This document shows, in pieces, positions 1 to 12,119 of a stretch of DNA of 64,000 nucleotides. Source of the DNA: an uncultured Thermoanaerobaculia bacterium (GTDB lineage Bacteria; Acidobacteriota; Thermoanaerobaculia; Multivoradales; Multivoraceae); contig CATOTG010000006.1 of the NCBI GenBank assembly GCA_951813015.1, forward strand, positions 806,001-870,000, read 5' to 3'. Every line of letters starts with the position of its first letter. The stretch's first letter is position 1. The position numbers and the translations under genes were made by a program. A model generated the notes under the pieces. That model saw nothing but the letters and a program-made list of their open reading frames with translations. It had not been told where the DNA came from and made no database searches.

Positions 1-1
1 C

Positions 2-559
2 TCGGAAATGGCGCGGGCAGACCTTCGAGCAGGTGGAGTCGGCACTCGGAGAGGCAGCTCGCCGTACTCATACCTGCTCAGGCTGTCCGGCAGGGTCGAG
101 GTCTCTGTAGAGTTGACCGGAATGACGACCGACTTCGACTGCCGTGTCGGGAGCAGCCGCTGCACGAACCGCTGGGGCACGCGGGACGATTCCTGGAACG
201 GCAACCTGACGGAGGGGGACCACAGCGTCGTGGTGTACCCGTACGACCCGGGTCCGGGGAACTGCTCGCTGACCGTGACGGCTACCGAGACGGTGCACTA
301 CGTTGCGACGCCGCTGGGCGGCGGTCCTCCACACCTTCGACTGCTCGTGTGTGAAGGCGACGAAGACGGGAGAATCTTCGAAGACACTTGCCGGGAGATC
401 GTTGTTCCCGGTGGGGGGCCGGGTCAGGGAACTCCGGGGCCTGAGGACGGCGGCGCCGGCGGTGATGGTGGTCTTCTTTATACGACTTTTCCTGAGGCGA
501 CAGGGCCAGAGGACTCGGGTCCTATGGATGCCGCAATCAGAGGATCATGTGGTTACTAG
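2..559 (+). CDS. C-terminal part of a secreted protein with a PPC-like beta domain (5' end outside window)
   Basis: The reading frame is open at the left edge, so the start lies upstream of the window. Roughly residues 20-90 of the visible part look like a bacterial pre-peptidase C-terminal (PPC) type beta-sandwich: alternating hydrophobic strands, a DFDC segment, a paired Cys in SSRCTNR, a GDHSVVVYPY strand and a final NCSLTVTA strand. Such domains are appended to secreted hydrolases and surface proteins. After it comes a Gly/Pro/Asp-rich tail (GGPGQGTPGPEDGG) without recognisable fold. The gene lies 91 bp upstream of another secreted protein gene on the same strand, so the two may be co-expressed. 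The catalytic or binding part, if any, is not visible, so no function is assigned. The PPC assignment is by pattern only. Confidence 0.5.
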   Translation, partial: SEMARADLRAGGVGTRRGSSPYSYLLRLSGRVEVSVELTGMTTDFDCRVGSSRCTNRWGTRDDSWNGNLTEGDHSVVVYPYDPGPGNCSLTVTATETVHYVATPLGGGPPHLRLLVCEGDEDGRIFEDTCREIVVPGGGPGQGTPGPEDGGAGGDGGLLYTTFPEATGPEDSGPMDAAIRGSCGY

Positions 560-650
560 CCGTGAAGCGGAACGGTCACGCAGAGACAAGTGACGAGATG
601 TTCGCTCAGAGGCCGAAATGCCACTCAACCAGTGGCGAAGGAGAAAGCCG

Positions 651-2045
651 ATGACCAGAGAGCGGAAGGCGGAGTTTCCATTGGCAGTTCGACAAGCCGG
701 TCCAGGACGATGGTGGCGGGAGAGAGGCATACTCTCGCTCATCGGAGCCCTTCTGGTCCTGACCGCTCCCGTGCCAGGCGCCCGTGCGATCGAGGGGCAG
801 CCTGACTGGGTAGAAGACATCAGTGTGGCAGGCGCGGTGACTGTTACGGCCACCGGCGTTTCCCGGTCCGAGGCAAACGACTTCCTGGAGGGTTTCGGTC
901 TGACCGCGGGAGCAGTCGCCGATCCGGAAGTTCGGACCTACGGGAGCCATGCGTTTCAAGGTGTTCAGGAGGTCAGGACCGACTGGGCCGTCAAACGGCT
1001 CGAACTCAATGGAAAGTTCTCGTTGCGTCAATCAACCGAGGTCTTTGGCCAAGCGATGACGGTTACGTCGGTGATCAGCTCCGACGGCCTTCTGGTGAGC
1101 GATGATCGGGGAGGATCTCGAACCGAGAAGTACAGGAAGTTTCCGGCGGCTACATGCTACCGTGGGGTTGACGGTGGCTGCGGCGGGGCGTTGTTCGATG
1201 CGGCCAGGGATGCTCACGGCTCGATCGTAGAGTTCGTCAGAAACCGCTTGGGCCTTCCGGTCGCTGTGCGGTTCGGCGAGACCCTGCTGCTTCGTTACAA
1301 GTTCACACCGCCTTTGCCCGAACCTCCCTTGATGGTCAGGCCCGGTGATCCATGGCGGGAGCCTTCGTCCTGGGACTTGATCGACATTCGAACGTCTGAG
1401 GTCGTGATCGATTCCATCGAAGCTGCCAAGGTAGCATCCGAGCGTTCGATCTTCGCGGTGGGTTTCAAAGCGGCCGGCGAACTTCTTCGCGTGGAATCTG
1501 GACAGGTGTTTGTTGCGGCGCAAGGCCGGCTCGGCTGGCCTTACGGCCTCGTGCCCCTGGATACGACTTCGGATATCTGGCGAATCGTCTATGCGAGTGG
1601 AGATATGAGTCGACTTTACAAGTTCCGTGTCGACTACACCGATGTCCTCGTCCGAGTCGAGATCAAGGCCGGGGAGTATGGACGGAGCATCGTCGTGGAG
1701 GCGCCGCGTAGCGGTAGTAGCGAAGTGCCGATCTCGTTCCTCCATCCCGGCGCGGAGATGTTGACGGACGCCATGCGGTCGGGCACTCGGCTGCTTGCGA
1801 CGGCCCCCCTGGACGCCTGGCTGCAAGGCACCTTCGAGAAGGAGAGCCTCCCGATTGTGCTGACACCGTTCCACAATAGGGGTATCGCAATGGAATCGGG
1901 CGTGGTCCGCGAGGCTGCTGGCAGCAGTGCGGAGCATCACCTGGAGTTCGGCCCAGGCGACGGATGCGAGGAGAGGAACCAAGGGATCGTATGCACGGGC
2001 GGTGCGAGCGAGGTGATCGGCGAGGACAGTCCCTATCCTTGGTGA
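651..2045 (+). CDS. secreted protein of unknown function
   Basis: 464 residues from the ATG at 651, chosen because GAAGGAGAAAG sits just upstream; an in-frame ATG at 618 lacks such a site. The N-terminus is basic and is followed by a hydrophobic segment (SLIGALLVLTAPVPG) ending in ARA, a signal peptide with a plausible signal peptidase I site, so the product should be exported. The mature part has several Cys (CYRGVDGGCGG, and GDGCEE with IVCTGG near the end) that could form disulfides. I do not recognise a family. The preceding gene also encodes an exported protein, and the two may form a surface or secreted pair. No catalytic motif is visible. Confidence 0.6.
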   Translation: MTRERKAEFPLAVRQAGPGRWWRERGILSLIGALLVLTAPVPGARAIEGQPDWVEDISVAGAVTVTATGVSRSEANDFLEGFGLTAGAVADPEVRTYGSHAFQGVQEVRTDWAVKRLELNGKFSLRQSTEVFGQAMTVTSVISSDGLLVSDDRGGSRTEKYRKFPAATCYRGVDGGCGGALFDAARDAHGSIVEFVRNRLGLPVAVRFGETLLLRYKFTPPLPEPPLMVRPGDPWREPSSWDLIDIRTSEVVIDSIEAAKVASERSIFAVGFKAAGELLRVESGQVFVAAQGRLGWPYGLVPLDTTSDIWRIVYASGDMSRLYKFRVDYTDVLVRVEIKAGEYGRSIVVEAPRSGSSEVPISFLHPGAEMLTDAMRSGTRLLATAPLDAWLQGTFEKESLPIVLTPFHNRGIAMESGVVREAAGSSAEHHLEFGPGDGCEERNQGIVCTGGASEVIGEDSPYPW

Positions 2046-2197
2046 GCCGACGCACATCCGGCGGAAATCTGGGCGCCGCCGAGGCGCCGTGGCTGACCGC
2101 GTACACCAGGCCTTGGCGTTCCCCTCTTTTTCCCGCTTCGTTCGTACCAGCGCCGCGGCCCGGTCGAGGTGCGATTGGGCGCAGGCACTGACGCCAG

Positions 2198-2473
2198 TCA
2201 GTCGCCGCGGCGGATGCGCTCGATCTTCGACTCCATCCGCTCGGCGAGACGGCGCTTCTCGGCGCGGTAGTTCTCTTCTTCCTGGTGACGCCTGGCCGGA
2301 TCGGCGGAGAGGTTCTTGCGGTGGAGGATTTCGAGTTCGGCGACCTTCGCCTGGTGGCGGGTCCGTTCGTCCTCGATGCGCCGGCGCTGGTCCTCGTCCA
2401 GCGCGTCCTGCCGCGGCGCGGCGATGCCGCTGCTCTCCAGCTTCTCGAGCGCCCTCTCCCAGGCCGACTTCAC
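2198..2473 (-). CDS. small charged coiled-coil protein, hypothetical
   Basis: 91 residues from a GTG start. The sequence is almost entirely helix-forming and rich in Glu, Arg and Lys (for example [20 protein letters not shown]), with heptad-like spacing of Leu/Ile/Met, so it probably forms a coiled coil. No signal peptide, membrane segment or Cys is present. It begins 22 bp downstream of the methylmalonyl-CoA mutase stop codon on the same strand and is likely co-transcribed with it. Its role is unknown; a small accessory or assembly factor for the mutase is only a guess from position. Confidence 0.55.
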   Translation of the reverse strand: MKSAWERALEKLESSGIAAPRQDALDEDQRRRIEDERTRHQAKVAELEILHRKNLSADPARRHQEEENYRAEKRRLAERMESKIERIRRGD

Positions 2474-2495
2474 CGCTGATCCCTCGAGTGGCCGG

Positions 2496-4172
<1,677 letters not shown>

Positions 4173-4367
4173 GAGTCCGCATGCCTCCATGAATCGCCAT
4201 ATCTCGTACCTTCACCCCTTGACGACCACTACATGTTGGACTAGGTGGCGATAGACTCAACGTCTGGCTTCAATGCAAGCTCACACCCCCCAAGGCATGG
4301 CACTACGCTCTCGAAGGGCGCGGAGCAGGCCGCGCCGGGTCGGTGTGCGTCGACGCCGGGGCTCGAG

Positions 4368-4397
4368 AAAACGGAAGGGATGACAAAACGGAAGGGA
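4368..4397 (+). repeat. duplicated 13-bp purine-rich motif in the nrdJ leader
   Basis: AAAACGGAAGGGA occurs at 4368-4380 and again at 4385-4397, with a 17-bp period. The second copy overlaps the Shine-Dalgarno region of nrdJ (start 4405), so the ribosome-binding site appears duplicated. It may be a slipped-strand duplication. I see no NrdR-box consensus and no cobalamin-riboswitch core in the 232-bp divergent region between mcmA1 and nrdJ. Confidence 0.6.
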
Positions 4398-4404
4398 GAG
4401 GACC

Positions 4405-7266
<2,862 letters not shown>

Positions 7267-7292
7267 GCCTCGCAGGCTGCTAGGCTGAGCCG

Positions 7293-7823
7293 GTGACGAG
7301 GGGTCTTGTAATCGGGCTGCTGGCGGCCTTGGGGTTGGCGGCGGCAGTGTTGGTCGTGTTGTTCGGGCTCGCCGTGTCGCCCCCGGACCCGTCGGAGCTC
7401 GATCCTTTCCTGACGAGCTTCAGGCTGGACACCCTGGACGGATCGCGCCTGGGGCCGCCGGACTTGCGAGGAGAGGTCGTGGTGGTCGACATCTGGGCCA
7501 CCTGGTGCAAGCCGTGCGATGTCCAGGCCCAGATCCTGGAGGGACTGTACGAGGAGTACGCGGATCAGGGTGTGTCGTTCCTGGCCCTGAACACGGGCGA
7601 GGATCCGGAAACCGTTCGGCAGCACGTCGACGAGAAGCCGTTTGCCTACCCCGTGCTGCTCGACCCCGAGGAAGAGGTGATGCGCGCCGCGGAGTTCGCC
7701 GCTCTGCCCACGCTCCTCGTGTTCAACCCGCACGGAGAGGTGTCTTATGTCTCGATCGGTCTGACCGGGGCGAGCGTCGTGCGGAACGCGATCGAGGAAG
7801 CGCTCGCCGCCTCCCCGGGTTGA
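7293..7823 (+). CDS. TlpA-type membrane-anchored thioredoxin-like protein
   Basis: 176 residues from a GTG start. A single N-terminal hydrophobic segment (LVIGLLAALGLAAAVLVVLFGLA) anchors or exports a periplasmic thioredoxin fold. Its active site is WATWCKPC, a CxxC dithiol, and a cis-Pro loop is seen in AALPTLLVF. This arrangement is typical of TlpA/ResA proteins, which reduce disulfides in exported proteins, often during cytochrome c maturation. The gene lies 26 bp after nrdJ, but a shared function is not implied, because class II reductase is cytoplasmic. A DsbD-type reductant supplier is encoded at 47.5-49.3 kb and could recharge this protein (inference). Confidence 0.85.
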   Translation: MTRGLVIGLLAALGLAAAVLVVLFGLAVSPPDPSELDPFLTSFRLDTLDGSRLGPPDLRGEVVVVDIWATWCKPCDVQAQILEGLYEEYADQGVSFLALNTGEDPETVRQHVDEKPFAYPVLLDPEEEVMRAAEFAALPTLLVFNPHGEVSYVSIGLTGASVVRNAIEEALAASPG

Positions 7824-7881
7824 GGCCCGAGCTCCGGCATTCCCGGTTCCCGCGTTCCGCTCGCAGGAGGTCCACCGCTCT

Positions 7882-8118
7882 GTGATCAACATCCGCAACG
7901 TCTCGATCAAGTGCGGGCATTGCGACACGTACCAGACACTGTGCGCGTACCGCCGGCGCGAGGGCTGGAACGTGTACGTCTACGAGTGCGAGAACGATGT
8001 ATGCGACCCGGAGTTGAGCCGAACGCTGGTCGAGGTGCCGGGCGAACTGGACGAGTTCGCGAATCGGGATCCGACCTGGAGGCACGGCCAGCGCCATACT
8101 GGCGGCGGCCACGACTGA
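7882..8118 (+). CDS. small zinc-ribbon-like protein, hypothetical
   Basis: 78 residues from a GTG preceded by CAGGAGG. Four Cys in two pairs, CGHC near residue 11 and CENDVC near residue 36, suggest a single zinc ribbon. The rest is polar with no membrane segment. It lies between the TlpA-like gene and an rRNA methyltransferase gene on the same strand with short gaps, so co-transcription is plausible. I do not recognise the family. A nucleic-acid or protein-binding zinc ribbon is the most that can be said. Confidence 0.6.
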   Translation: MINIRNVSIKCGHCDTYQTLCAYRRREGWNVYVYECENDVCDPELSRTLVEVPGELDEFANRDPTWRHGQRHTGGGHD

Positions 8119-8155
8119 CCCGTAGCTCGGGCCTCTGAGATCGCGGAGAACGGCT

Positions 8156-9439
8156 GTGCCGGCCCCACGGAGACGGCCCCTTTCGGCTGAACGCCTGGAG
8201 ACCCTCGCCGCGCTGGCGGGGATCAGCCGTCTTGAGCTGACGATCGAGAAGGTCGTGCTGGGCGGCGACGGTCTGGCGCGCTGGCGCGATCTGCCGATCT
8301 TCGTTCCCCGAGCGGCGCCGGGCGATGTGGTGACGGCGCGGATCACGGAGCGCCGGCCGAGCTACGCCCGCGCCGAGATCGAACAGGTGATCTCAGCCGG
8401 CCCCCTGCGGCGGGAAGCTCCCTGTCCCTTCTATGCCCGCTGCGGCGGCTGCCAGCTCCAGCACATCGAAGACGAAGCGCAACTCGGGCTCAAGGCGGCC
8501 GCCGCCCTGGAGACCCTGCGCCGGCTCGGCGGCATCGATCCGGCTCAGCTCAAGCGGTGTCGCGTTGGAGAACCGGTCGCCGGCCGGCGGTGGGGCTATC
8601 GCGTTCGGGCGCAGGTCCACGTCGAACAGGGTGAAGACGGGGCGACCGGCGTCGGCTTCCGCCGTCGCCGCAGCCATGACCTGATCCGCGTCGACCGTTG
8701 TCCGGTTCTGGCGCCGGCGCTCGAAGCGCGGTTGCCCGAGTTGCCGCGCTTGCTCGACGAGGCGGCGCGGGCCGGGCAGTCCAGGCCGGGTCGCCTGAGC
8801 CTGGCCACGGACGGCCTCGAGGAAGACAGCCTGGTCGTTTCGGCTCCACCGCTGGGAGTGTTGCCGGGCGGCGAACTGGAGATCGAACTGCTGGGGCGTC
8901 GGCTCACTTTCGACGCGCGTTGCTTCTTCCAGGCGCACGGGGGACTGCTGGAGGCGCTGGCGCGGTCGGCGGTTGGCGCCTTCGAGGGCGAGACGGCGGT
9001 TGACCTCTACGCGGGGGTCGGCTTCTTCACGCTGGGTCTCGCCGACCGCTACCGCTCGGTCACGGCTGTCGAAGGCGAGTCGATGGCCGCCCGGTATGCG
9101 CGGAACAACCTGCGTCTGAACGGCCTGCGCCACTGCCAGGTCGAGCGGGGGGCTATCGAGAGCTGGGTCGACGGCAGGACGGGCGGCGAGGGCCTGCGGC
9201 CCGGGCTCGACCGCGTCCTCGTCGACCCGCCCCGCGTTGGTCTGTCGTGGAACGTCCGACGGGCCCTGCTGCGCGCCGCCCCGGCCCGGTTGACCTGCGT
9301 GTCCTGCGACCCGGCGACGCTGGCGCGCGACCTCGGCGAACTGACCCGCGACTTCGACCTCGAGTCGATCACGTTCTTCGACATCTTCCCGCAGACCGCC
9401 CACCTGGAGACGGTGGTCCAGTTGCGGCGGCGCGGCTGA
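8156..9439 (+). CDS. rlmD: 23S rRNA (uracil-5)-methyltransferase, RlmD/TrmA family
   Basis: 427 residues. The N-terminus carries a TRAM-like RNA-binding domain (LTIEKVVLGGDGLAR ... PGDVVTARI). An iron-sulfur Cys set follows in CPFYARCGGCQLQH, which with an earlier or later Cys forms the [4Fe-4S] site of this family. The methyltransferase domain shows the AdoMet loop DLYAGVGFFTLGLA, the acidic VLVDPPRVGL and the catalytic SCDPATLARDL, whose Cys attacks uracil C6. The enzyme makes m5U in 23S rRNA, but which position (1939, 747 or both) cannot be decided from sequence alone, so the symbol is tentative. The start is a GTG. Convergent with the PTPS-like gene. Confidence 0.88.
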   Translation: MPAPRRRPLSAERLETLAALAGISRLELTIEKVVLGGDGLARWRDLPIFVPRAAPGDVVTARITERRPSYARAEIEQVISAGPLRREAPCPFYARCGGCQLQHIEDEAQLGLKAAAALETLRRLGGIDPAQLKRCRVGEPVAGRRWGYRVRAQVHVEQGEDGATGVGFRRRRSHDLIRVDRCPVLAPALEARLPELPRLLDEAARAGQSRPGRLSLATDGLEEDSLVVSAPPLGVLPGGELEIELLGRRLTFDARCFFQAHGGLLEALARSAVGAFEGETAVDLYAGVGFFTLGLADRYRSVTAVEGESMAARYARNNLRLNGLRHCQVERGAIESWVDGRTGGEGLRPGLDRVLVDPPRVGLSWNVRRALLRAAPARLTCVSCDPATLARDLGELTRDFDLESITFFDIFPQTAHLETVVQLRRRG

Positions 9440-9440
9440 C

Positions 9441-9473
9441 GCCGCGATTGCGGCTGCACCGCGACGGGGTGCA
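9441..9473. terminator. two short hairpins between convergent genes
   Basis: GCCGC-gatt-GCGGC (9441-9454) is followed by TGCACC/GGTGCA (9455-9473), between the stop codons of the methyltransferase gene and the oppositely oriented PTPS/DUF1330 gene. There is no U-tract, so intrinsic termination is uncertain. The location fits a bidirectional transcription boundary. Confidence 0.3.
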
Positions 9474-9513
9474 TCTCCAGGTGCGCGGGCCCTTCAGTGC
9501 GGAGTGGGTTCCC

Positions 9514-10560
9514 CTACGCGGTCACCCAGGGTGTGCCGTCGAGGTGGGCCTGGTAGTGGTTTGCCAGCCCGGCCTTGCGGTGGCGGGAGGCGGCCCGGAA
9601 GTCGGGGTTCATCGTCATTTGGATGAACGCCTTTCGGGTGGGGAAGAACATGATGGCGGCGGCGTGCCACAGAGGGTCGGAGGGTCCGATCATCACCTGC
9701 TCGACCGTCGTGCTGAAGGCGACGCGGCCTCCGAGGTCGGCAAGGACCTGGCCCGCGGCGGCAACGTACCTGGAGAAGGCCTCCTGGCCCGAGACGTTCG
9801 CGGCCTCGGTGCCGTACTCCTCGTCGGCGGGGCTGTACTGCGCGCGTTCGTTGAACTGGAACAGGTTGAGCGCGGCGACGGGCGTTTCGGGGTCAAGCGC
9901 GGCGAGAGTTGCGAGTTGACTGTCGTCAGGTTCGAATCTGGTGTTCAGGGCGGCTTCCTTTCGTGGAGGCTGGTCGGGCCGTGGGCGACCGGCAAGCTGG
10001 AGACTTGACCGGGCTGCTGCGGTCCCTGCTCCGGAATCGCGAGGCTGGTCGGGCCGTGGGCGACCGGCAAGCTGGAGACTGCGCCGGTAGCTGGCGCCCT
10101 GCCCCGGGGTCTCGGTCACGGTGACCTCCACGACATCGATCCGATGGTGAAGGTGCGCCCATCGATCCCGGAGACGCTGCCAGAGGGAGCGCGCGAGCGC
10201 CTCGACCGTAACGTTGGCGACGGGCAGCAGGACGACCTCCGGGGACGGGAACTCGTAGCGCCGCGAGTCGAAGACCGCCGCCATCGTCTCACCGCGGTCG
10301 GTCAGTCCGAGGTGGGGACACTTCGCCGGCAGCAGGATCTTCTCGTCCAGGGCGGCGCATTCGGCGCGGATGTCCCGCTTGGCGGTGGTGGCGGGGACCA
10401 GGAAGTCCAGGTCATCGACCTCGGATCCGCTCAACTCGACCGTGACCCGGTAGTTGTGGCCGTGCAGCGGTTCCGCTTCGCTGTCGCCGAAGACAGTGAA
10501 GTGCGCGGCGGAGAACTTGAAGTCCTCCTTGCCGAGGCGAAGGGAAAACGTGCCGGACAC
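9514..10560 (-). CDS. PTPS-III-like pterin synthase fused in frame to a DUF1330-like domain
   Basis: 348 residues from the GTG at 10560. Residues 1 to about 165 are a 6-pyruvoyl-tetrahydropterin synthase fold: zinc ligands in SAAHF and HGHNY, and a late VTVTET strand. The catalytic Cys of PTPS/QueD is absent; the motif is EPLHGH, the ExxHGH signature of the PTPS-III class, which can convert dihydroneopterin triphosphate to 6-hydroxymethyldihydropterin in folate synthesis. folE, which makes that substrate, is 0.3 kb away. A linker holding two copies of SLQLAGRPRPDQP leads into about 140 residues resembling DUF1330 (LNLFQFN, MIGPSD, FPTRKAF). AAAGGAAG before a CTG codon near 9948 could instead start the DUF1330 part as a separate gene. 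The frame is open throughout. Confidence 0.75.
   Translation of the reverse strand: MSGTFSLRLGKEDFKFSAAHFTVFGDSEAEPLHGHNYRVTVELSGSEVDDLDFLVPATTAKRDIRAECAALDEKILLPAKCPHLGLTDRGETMAAVFDSRRYEFPSPEVVLLPVANVTVEALARSLWQRLRDRWAHLHHRIDVVEVTVTETPGQGASYRRSLQLAGRPRPDQPRDSGAGTAAARSSLQLAGRPRPDQPPRKEAALNTRFEPDDSQLATLAALDPETPVAALNLFQFNERAQYSPADEEYGTEAANVSGQEAFSRYVAAAGQVLADLGGRVAFSTTVEQVMIGPSDPLWHAAAIMFFPTRKAFIQMTMNPDFRAASRHRKAGLANHYQAHLDGTPWVTA
9966..10080. repeat. 40-bp perfect direct repeat, 75-bp period, in coding frame
   Basis: An identical 40-bp block occurs at 9966-10005 and 10041-10080. The period of 75 bp is exactly 25 codons, so the duplication keeps the frame between the PTPS and DUF1330 parts. 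Each copy contains the arms GGTCG and CGACC around a 9-nt spacer, extendable by a G-U pair, so each could fold into a small hairpin. This may be a REP-like palindromic element captured in the linker. Confidence 0.9.
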
Positions 10561-10595
10561 GGGCCGATCGTAGCCTCCGGCCGGTCCGCCGGCTG

Positions 10596-10823
10596 CTAGA
10601 GCAGTTCGGCGACCGCGGACTCGACTTCGCCGTCGTCGGGGAAGCGGCCGAGTTGCTTCTTGGAGAACACGGATCGGCCGTCGAGGGCGACTTCGAAGAC
10701 GCCGCCGCTGCCGTCGACCAGCTCGGAATCGAGGTTGAACCGCTCCTTCAACTGAGACGCCAGACCGGCGGCTCGCGGGCGGTAGTTTCACATCACGCAG
10801 TATTCGATCGTGACTCGGCTCAT
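10596..10823 (-). CDS. SelW/Rdx-family selenoprotein with in-frame UGA (selenocysteine)
   Basis: The minus-strand frame from the ATG at 10823 reads MSRVTIEYCVM, then TGA (10790-10788), then NYRPRAAGLASQLKERF and on to a TAG at 10598-10596. With the TGA as selenocysteine this gives a 75-residue protein with the CxxU redox motif (Cys9, Sec12) in the EYCxxUxYxPRA context that is diagnostic of SelW/Rdx proteins; Cys-containing homologues have CxxC here. The C-terminal half has the expected GGVFEVALDGRSVFSKK element (beta strand, basic tail) and a final helix. A SECIS-like hairpin begins 13 nt after the TGA. These are thioredoxin-fold oxidoreductases of uncertain substrate. Standard gene callers would miss or truncate this gene. 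It lies between the PTPS-like gene (same strand) and divergent folE. Confidence 0.85.
10754..10774 (-). promoter_or_regulatory. bacterial SECIS-like hairpin in the SelW gene
   Basis: On the transcript GAG-C-CGCC-GGUCU-GGCG-U-CUC can fold into a 7-bp stem with one internal mismatch and a 5-nt apical loop that starts GGU. The loop lies about 21 nt after the UGA. Bacterial SECIS elements sit directly downstream of the UGA with a GU-containing apical loop at this distance, where SelB binds. The hairpin is within the coding sequence, as expected for bacteria. Confidence 0.7.
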
Positions 10824-10874
10824 TTGGGTCCCGGTTCGGCAGTTGTCTTGAGCGGCCTACGGTAGCATGTGCCG

Positions 10875-11513
10875 ATGCGAGTCTTGGAGCCGGTTGAGAC
10901 GATTGCGGAACGCGAGCGAAGGCAGCAGGAGCTTGCGGCAGCGAGCCCGGGCGTCGAGCGGGTGGAGCGTCTTGCGGAGCGCGTCCGCGAGGTGCTTGTC
11001 GAACTCGGCCTCGATCTGGACGAACCGAATCTGCGCACCACTCACGAGCGGGTGGCCCGGATGTATCTGGAGATGTTTCGCGGTCTCGACCAGGGGTCGC
11101 AGCCGCGGGTCACGACCTTCCCGAACGACGAGAACTACCGGGCGATGGTCATGGAGAAGAACATTCCCTTCTACTCCATGTGTTCGCATCACCTGGTGCC
11201 GTTCTACGGCCACGCGCACATCGCCTACGTTCCCGGCGACAAGATCCTGGGGCTGTCCAAGTTCGCCCGCATTCTCGAGTTCTACGCCAAGCGGCCGCAG
11301 CTTCAGGAGCGGCTCACCGAGCAGGTCGTCAGCTTCCTCGACGAGGAACTCCGGCCGCGCGGCGCGATGGTCGTGATCGAAGCCCGCCACCTCTGTGTCG
11401 AGATGCGAGGCGTCGAGAAGTCCGGCGCGATGACAGTGACGTCCGCGCTCCGCGGCATCTTCCACGAGCGGCCGATCCGGGAGGAGTTCCTGGATCTCTT
11501 GAAGGGTCGTTGA
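10875..11513 (+). CDS. folE: GTP cyclohydrolase I
   Basis: Converts GTP to 7,8-dihydroneopterin triphosphate, the first step of folate and pterin synthesis. The 212 residues contain all the family landmarks: SMCSHHLVPFYG (zinc Cys and His with catalytic His), the GLSKFARI segment, the QERLTEQV helix, and the second zinc Cys in RHLCVEMRGV, then SGAMTVTSALRG. The start is taken at the ATG 10875; an in-frame GTG two codons earlier (10869) is possible. No strong Shine-Dalgarno is visible. Divergent from the SelW gene and close to a PTPS-III-like enzyme that could use its product. Confidence 0.95.
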   Translation: MRVLEPVETIAERERRQQELAAASPGVERVERLAERVREVLVELGLDLDEPNLRTTHERVARMYLEMFRGLDQGSQPRVTTFPNDENYRAMVMEKNIPFYSMCSHHLVPFYGHAHIAYVPGDKILGLSKFARILEFYAKRPQLQERLTEQVVSFLDEELRPRGAMVVIEARHLCVEMRGVEKSGAMTVTSALRGIFHERPIREEFLDLLKGR

Positions 11514-11515
11514 GA

Positions 11516-12119
11516 GTGCGGCGCCCCGTGCCTCTGGTCCTGGCCCTGGTTCTGGGAGCGACCTCGGCGGCGGTGGCTGCCGACAGCCTCGAGCGGCTTG
11601 ATCCGGACGACCTGATCAACCCGTTTCTGGGGCCCGCCTATACCCGCTGGCTGGTCGGGCCGGTCGGCCAGCTCGCCGACGAAGAGGAGCGGACGCTCTT
11701 CCTGCTGCTCGAATCGAACGAGGAGGCGGCAGCCTTCGTCGAAGAGTTCTGGAGCCGAAGAGACGGCAAGCTGAAGCGGCAGTTCGAGGTGCGGGCCACC
11801 GAGGCGGACAAGCGCTACTCGGAATCGGGCCCTGCTCGGCCGGCGAACGGATCGCGGCATGGTCCATGTCCTGTTCGGCGAGCCGGAGAAGACCGAGTGG
11901 GAGGAACACCGCAACATCGACGACCCGGACATCGAACTCTGGACGTACGCGAAGGGCACGGCCAGGGGACTGAACGGCAAGAAGCCGTCCCGCCGATACC
12001 GCTTCGCCCGCGACGGCGATGTGATGCGGCTGTTCTCCAACGACCCGAACGACCCGGCCAACCGCCGCCGCCGGATGATCCGCCGCATCAGGGACCCCTC
12101 CCGCCGTCCCTGGCGCTAG
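11516..12119 (+). pseudogene. GWxTD-domain exported protein, split by one frameshift
   Basis: A GTG start at 11516 gives a signal peptide (VPLVLALVLGATSAAVAA) and a helical domain with FWSRRDGK, typical of proteins with the GWxTD domain. The frame breaks near 11830-11832 (CCC) in the signature block. Removing one C restores GRRTDRGMVHVLFGEPEKTE in the second frame, which then runs to TAG at 12119, giving 200 residues. The restored GRRTDRG corresponds to the GWxTD-RG motif of the family, common in Acidobacteriota and Bacteroidota and of unknown function. The start lies 2 bp after the folE stop. Since six other genes in the window show the same type of break, an error in the sequence is more likely than real decay. 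Confidence 0.75.

Noticed and set aside
4303..4320. Sigma-54 promoter before nrdJ (TGGCAC at 4305)
   Set aside because: The -24-like TGGCAC is followed at the right distance by TCTCG, not TTGCA/T, so the -12 element is missing.
4173..4404. Cobalamin riboswitch upstream of nrdJ or mcmA1
   Set aside because: The conserved B12-box core and a long structured leader are not visible by eye. A covariance model search would be decisive.
10596..10823. Pseudogene with a premature stop codon instead of a selenoprotein
   Set aside because: The TGA falls exactly at the Sec/Cys position of the CxxU motif, the rest of the frame is intact, and a SECIS-like hairpin follows. These together are hard to explain by random decay.
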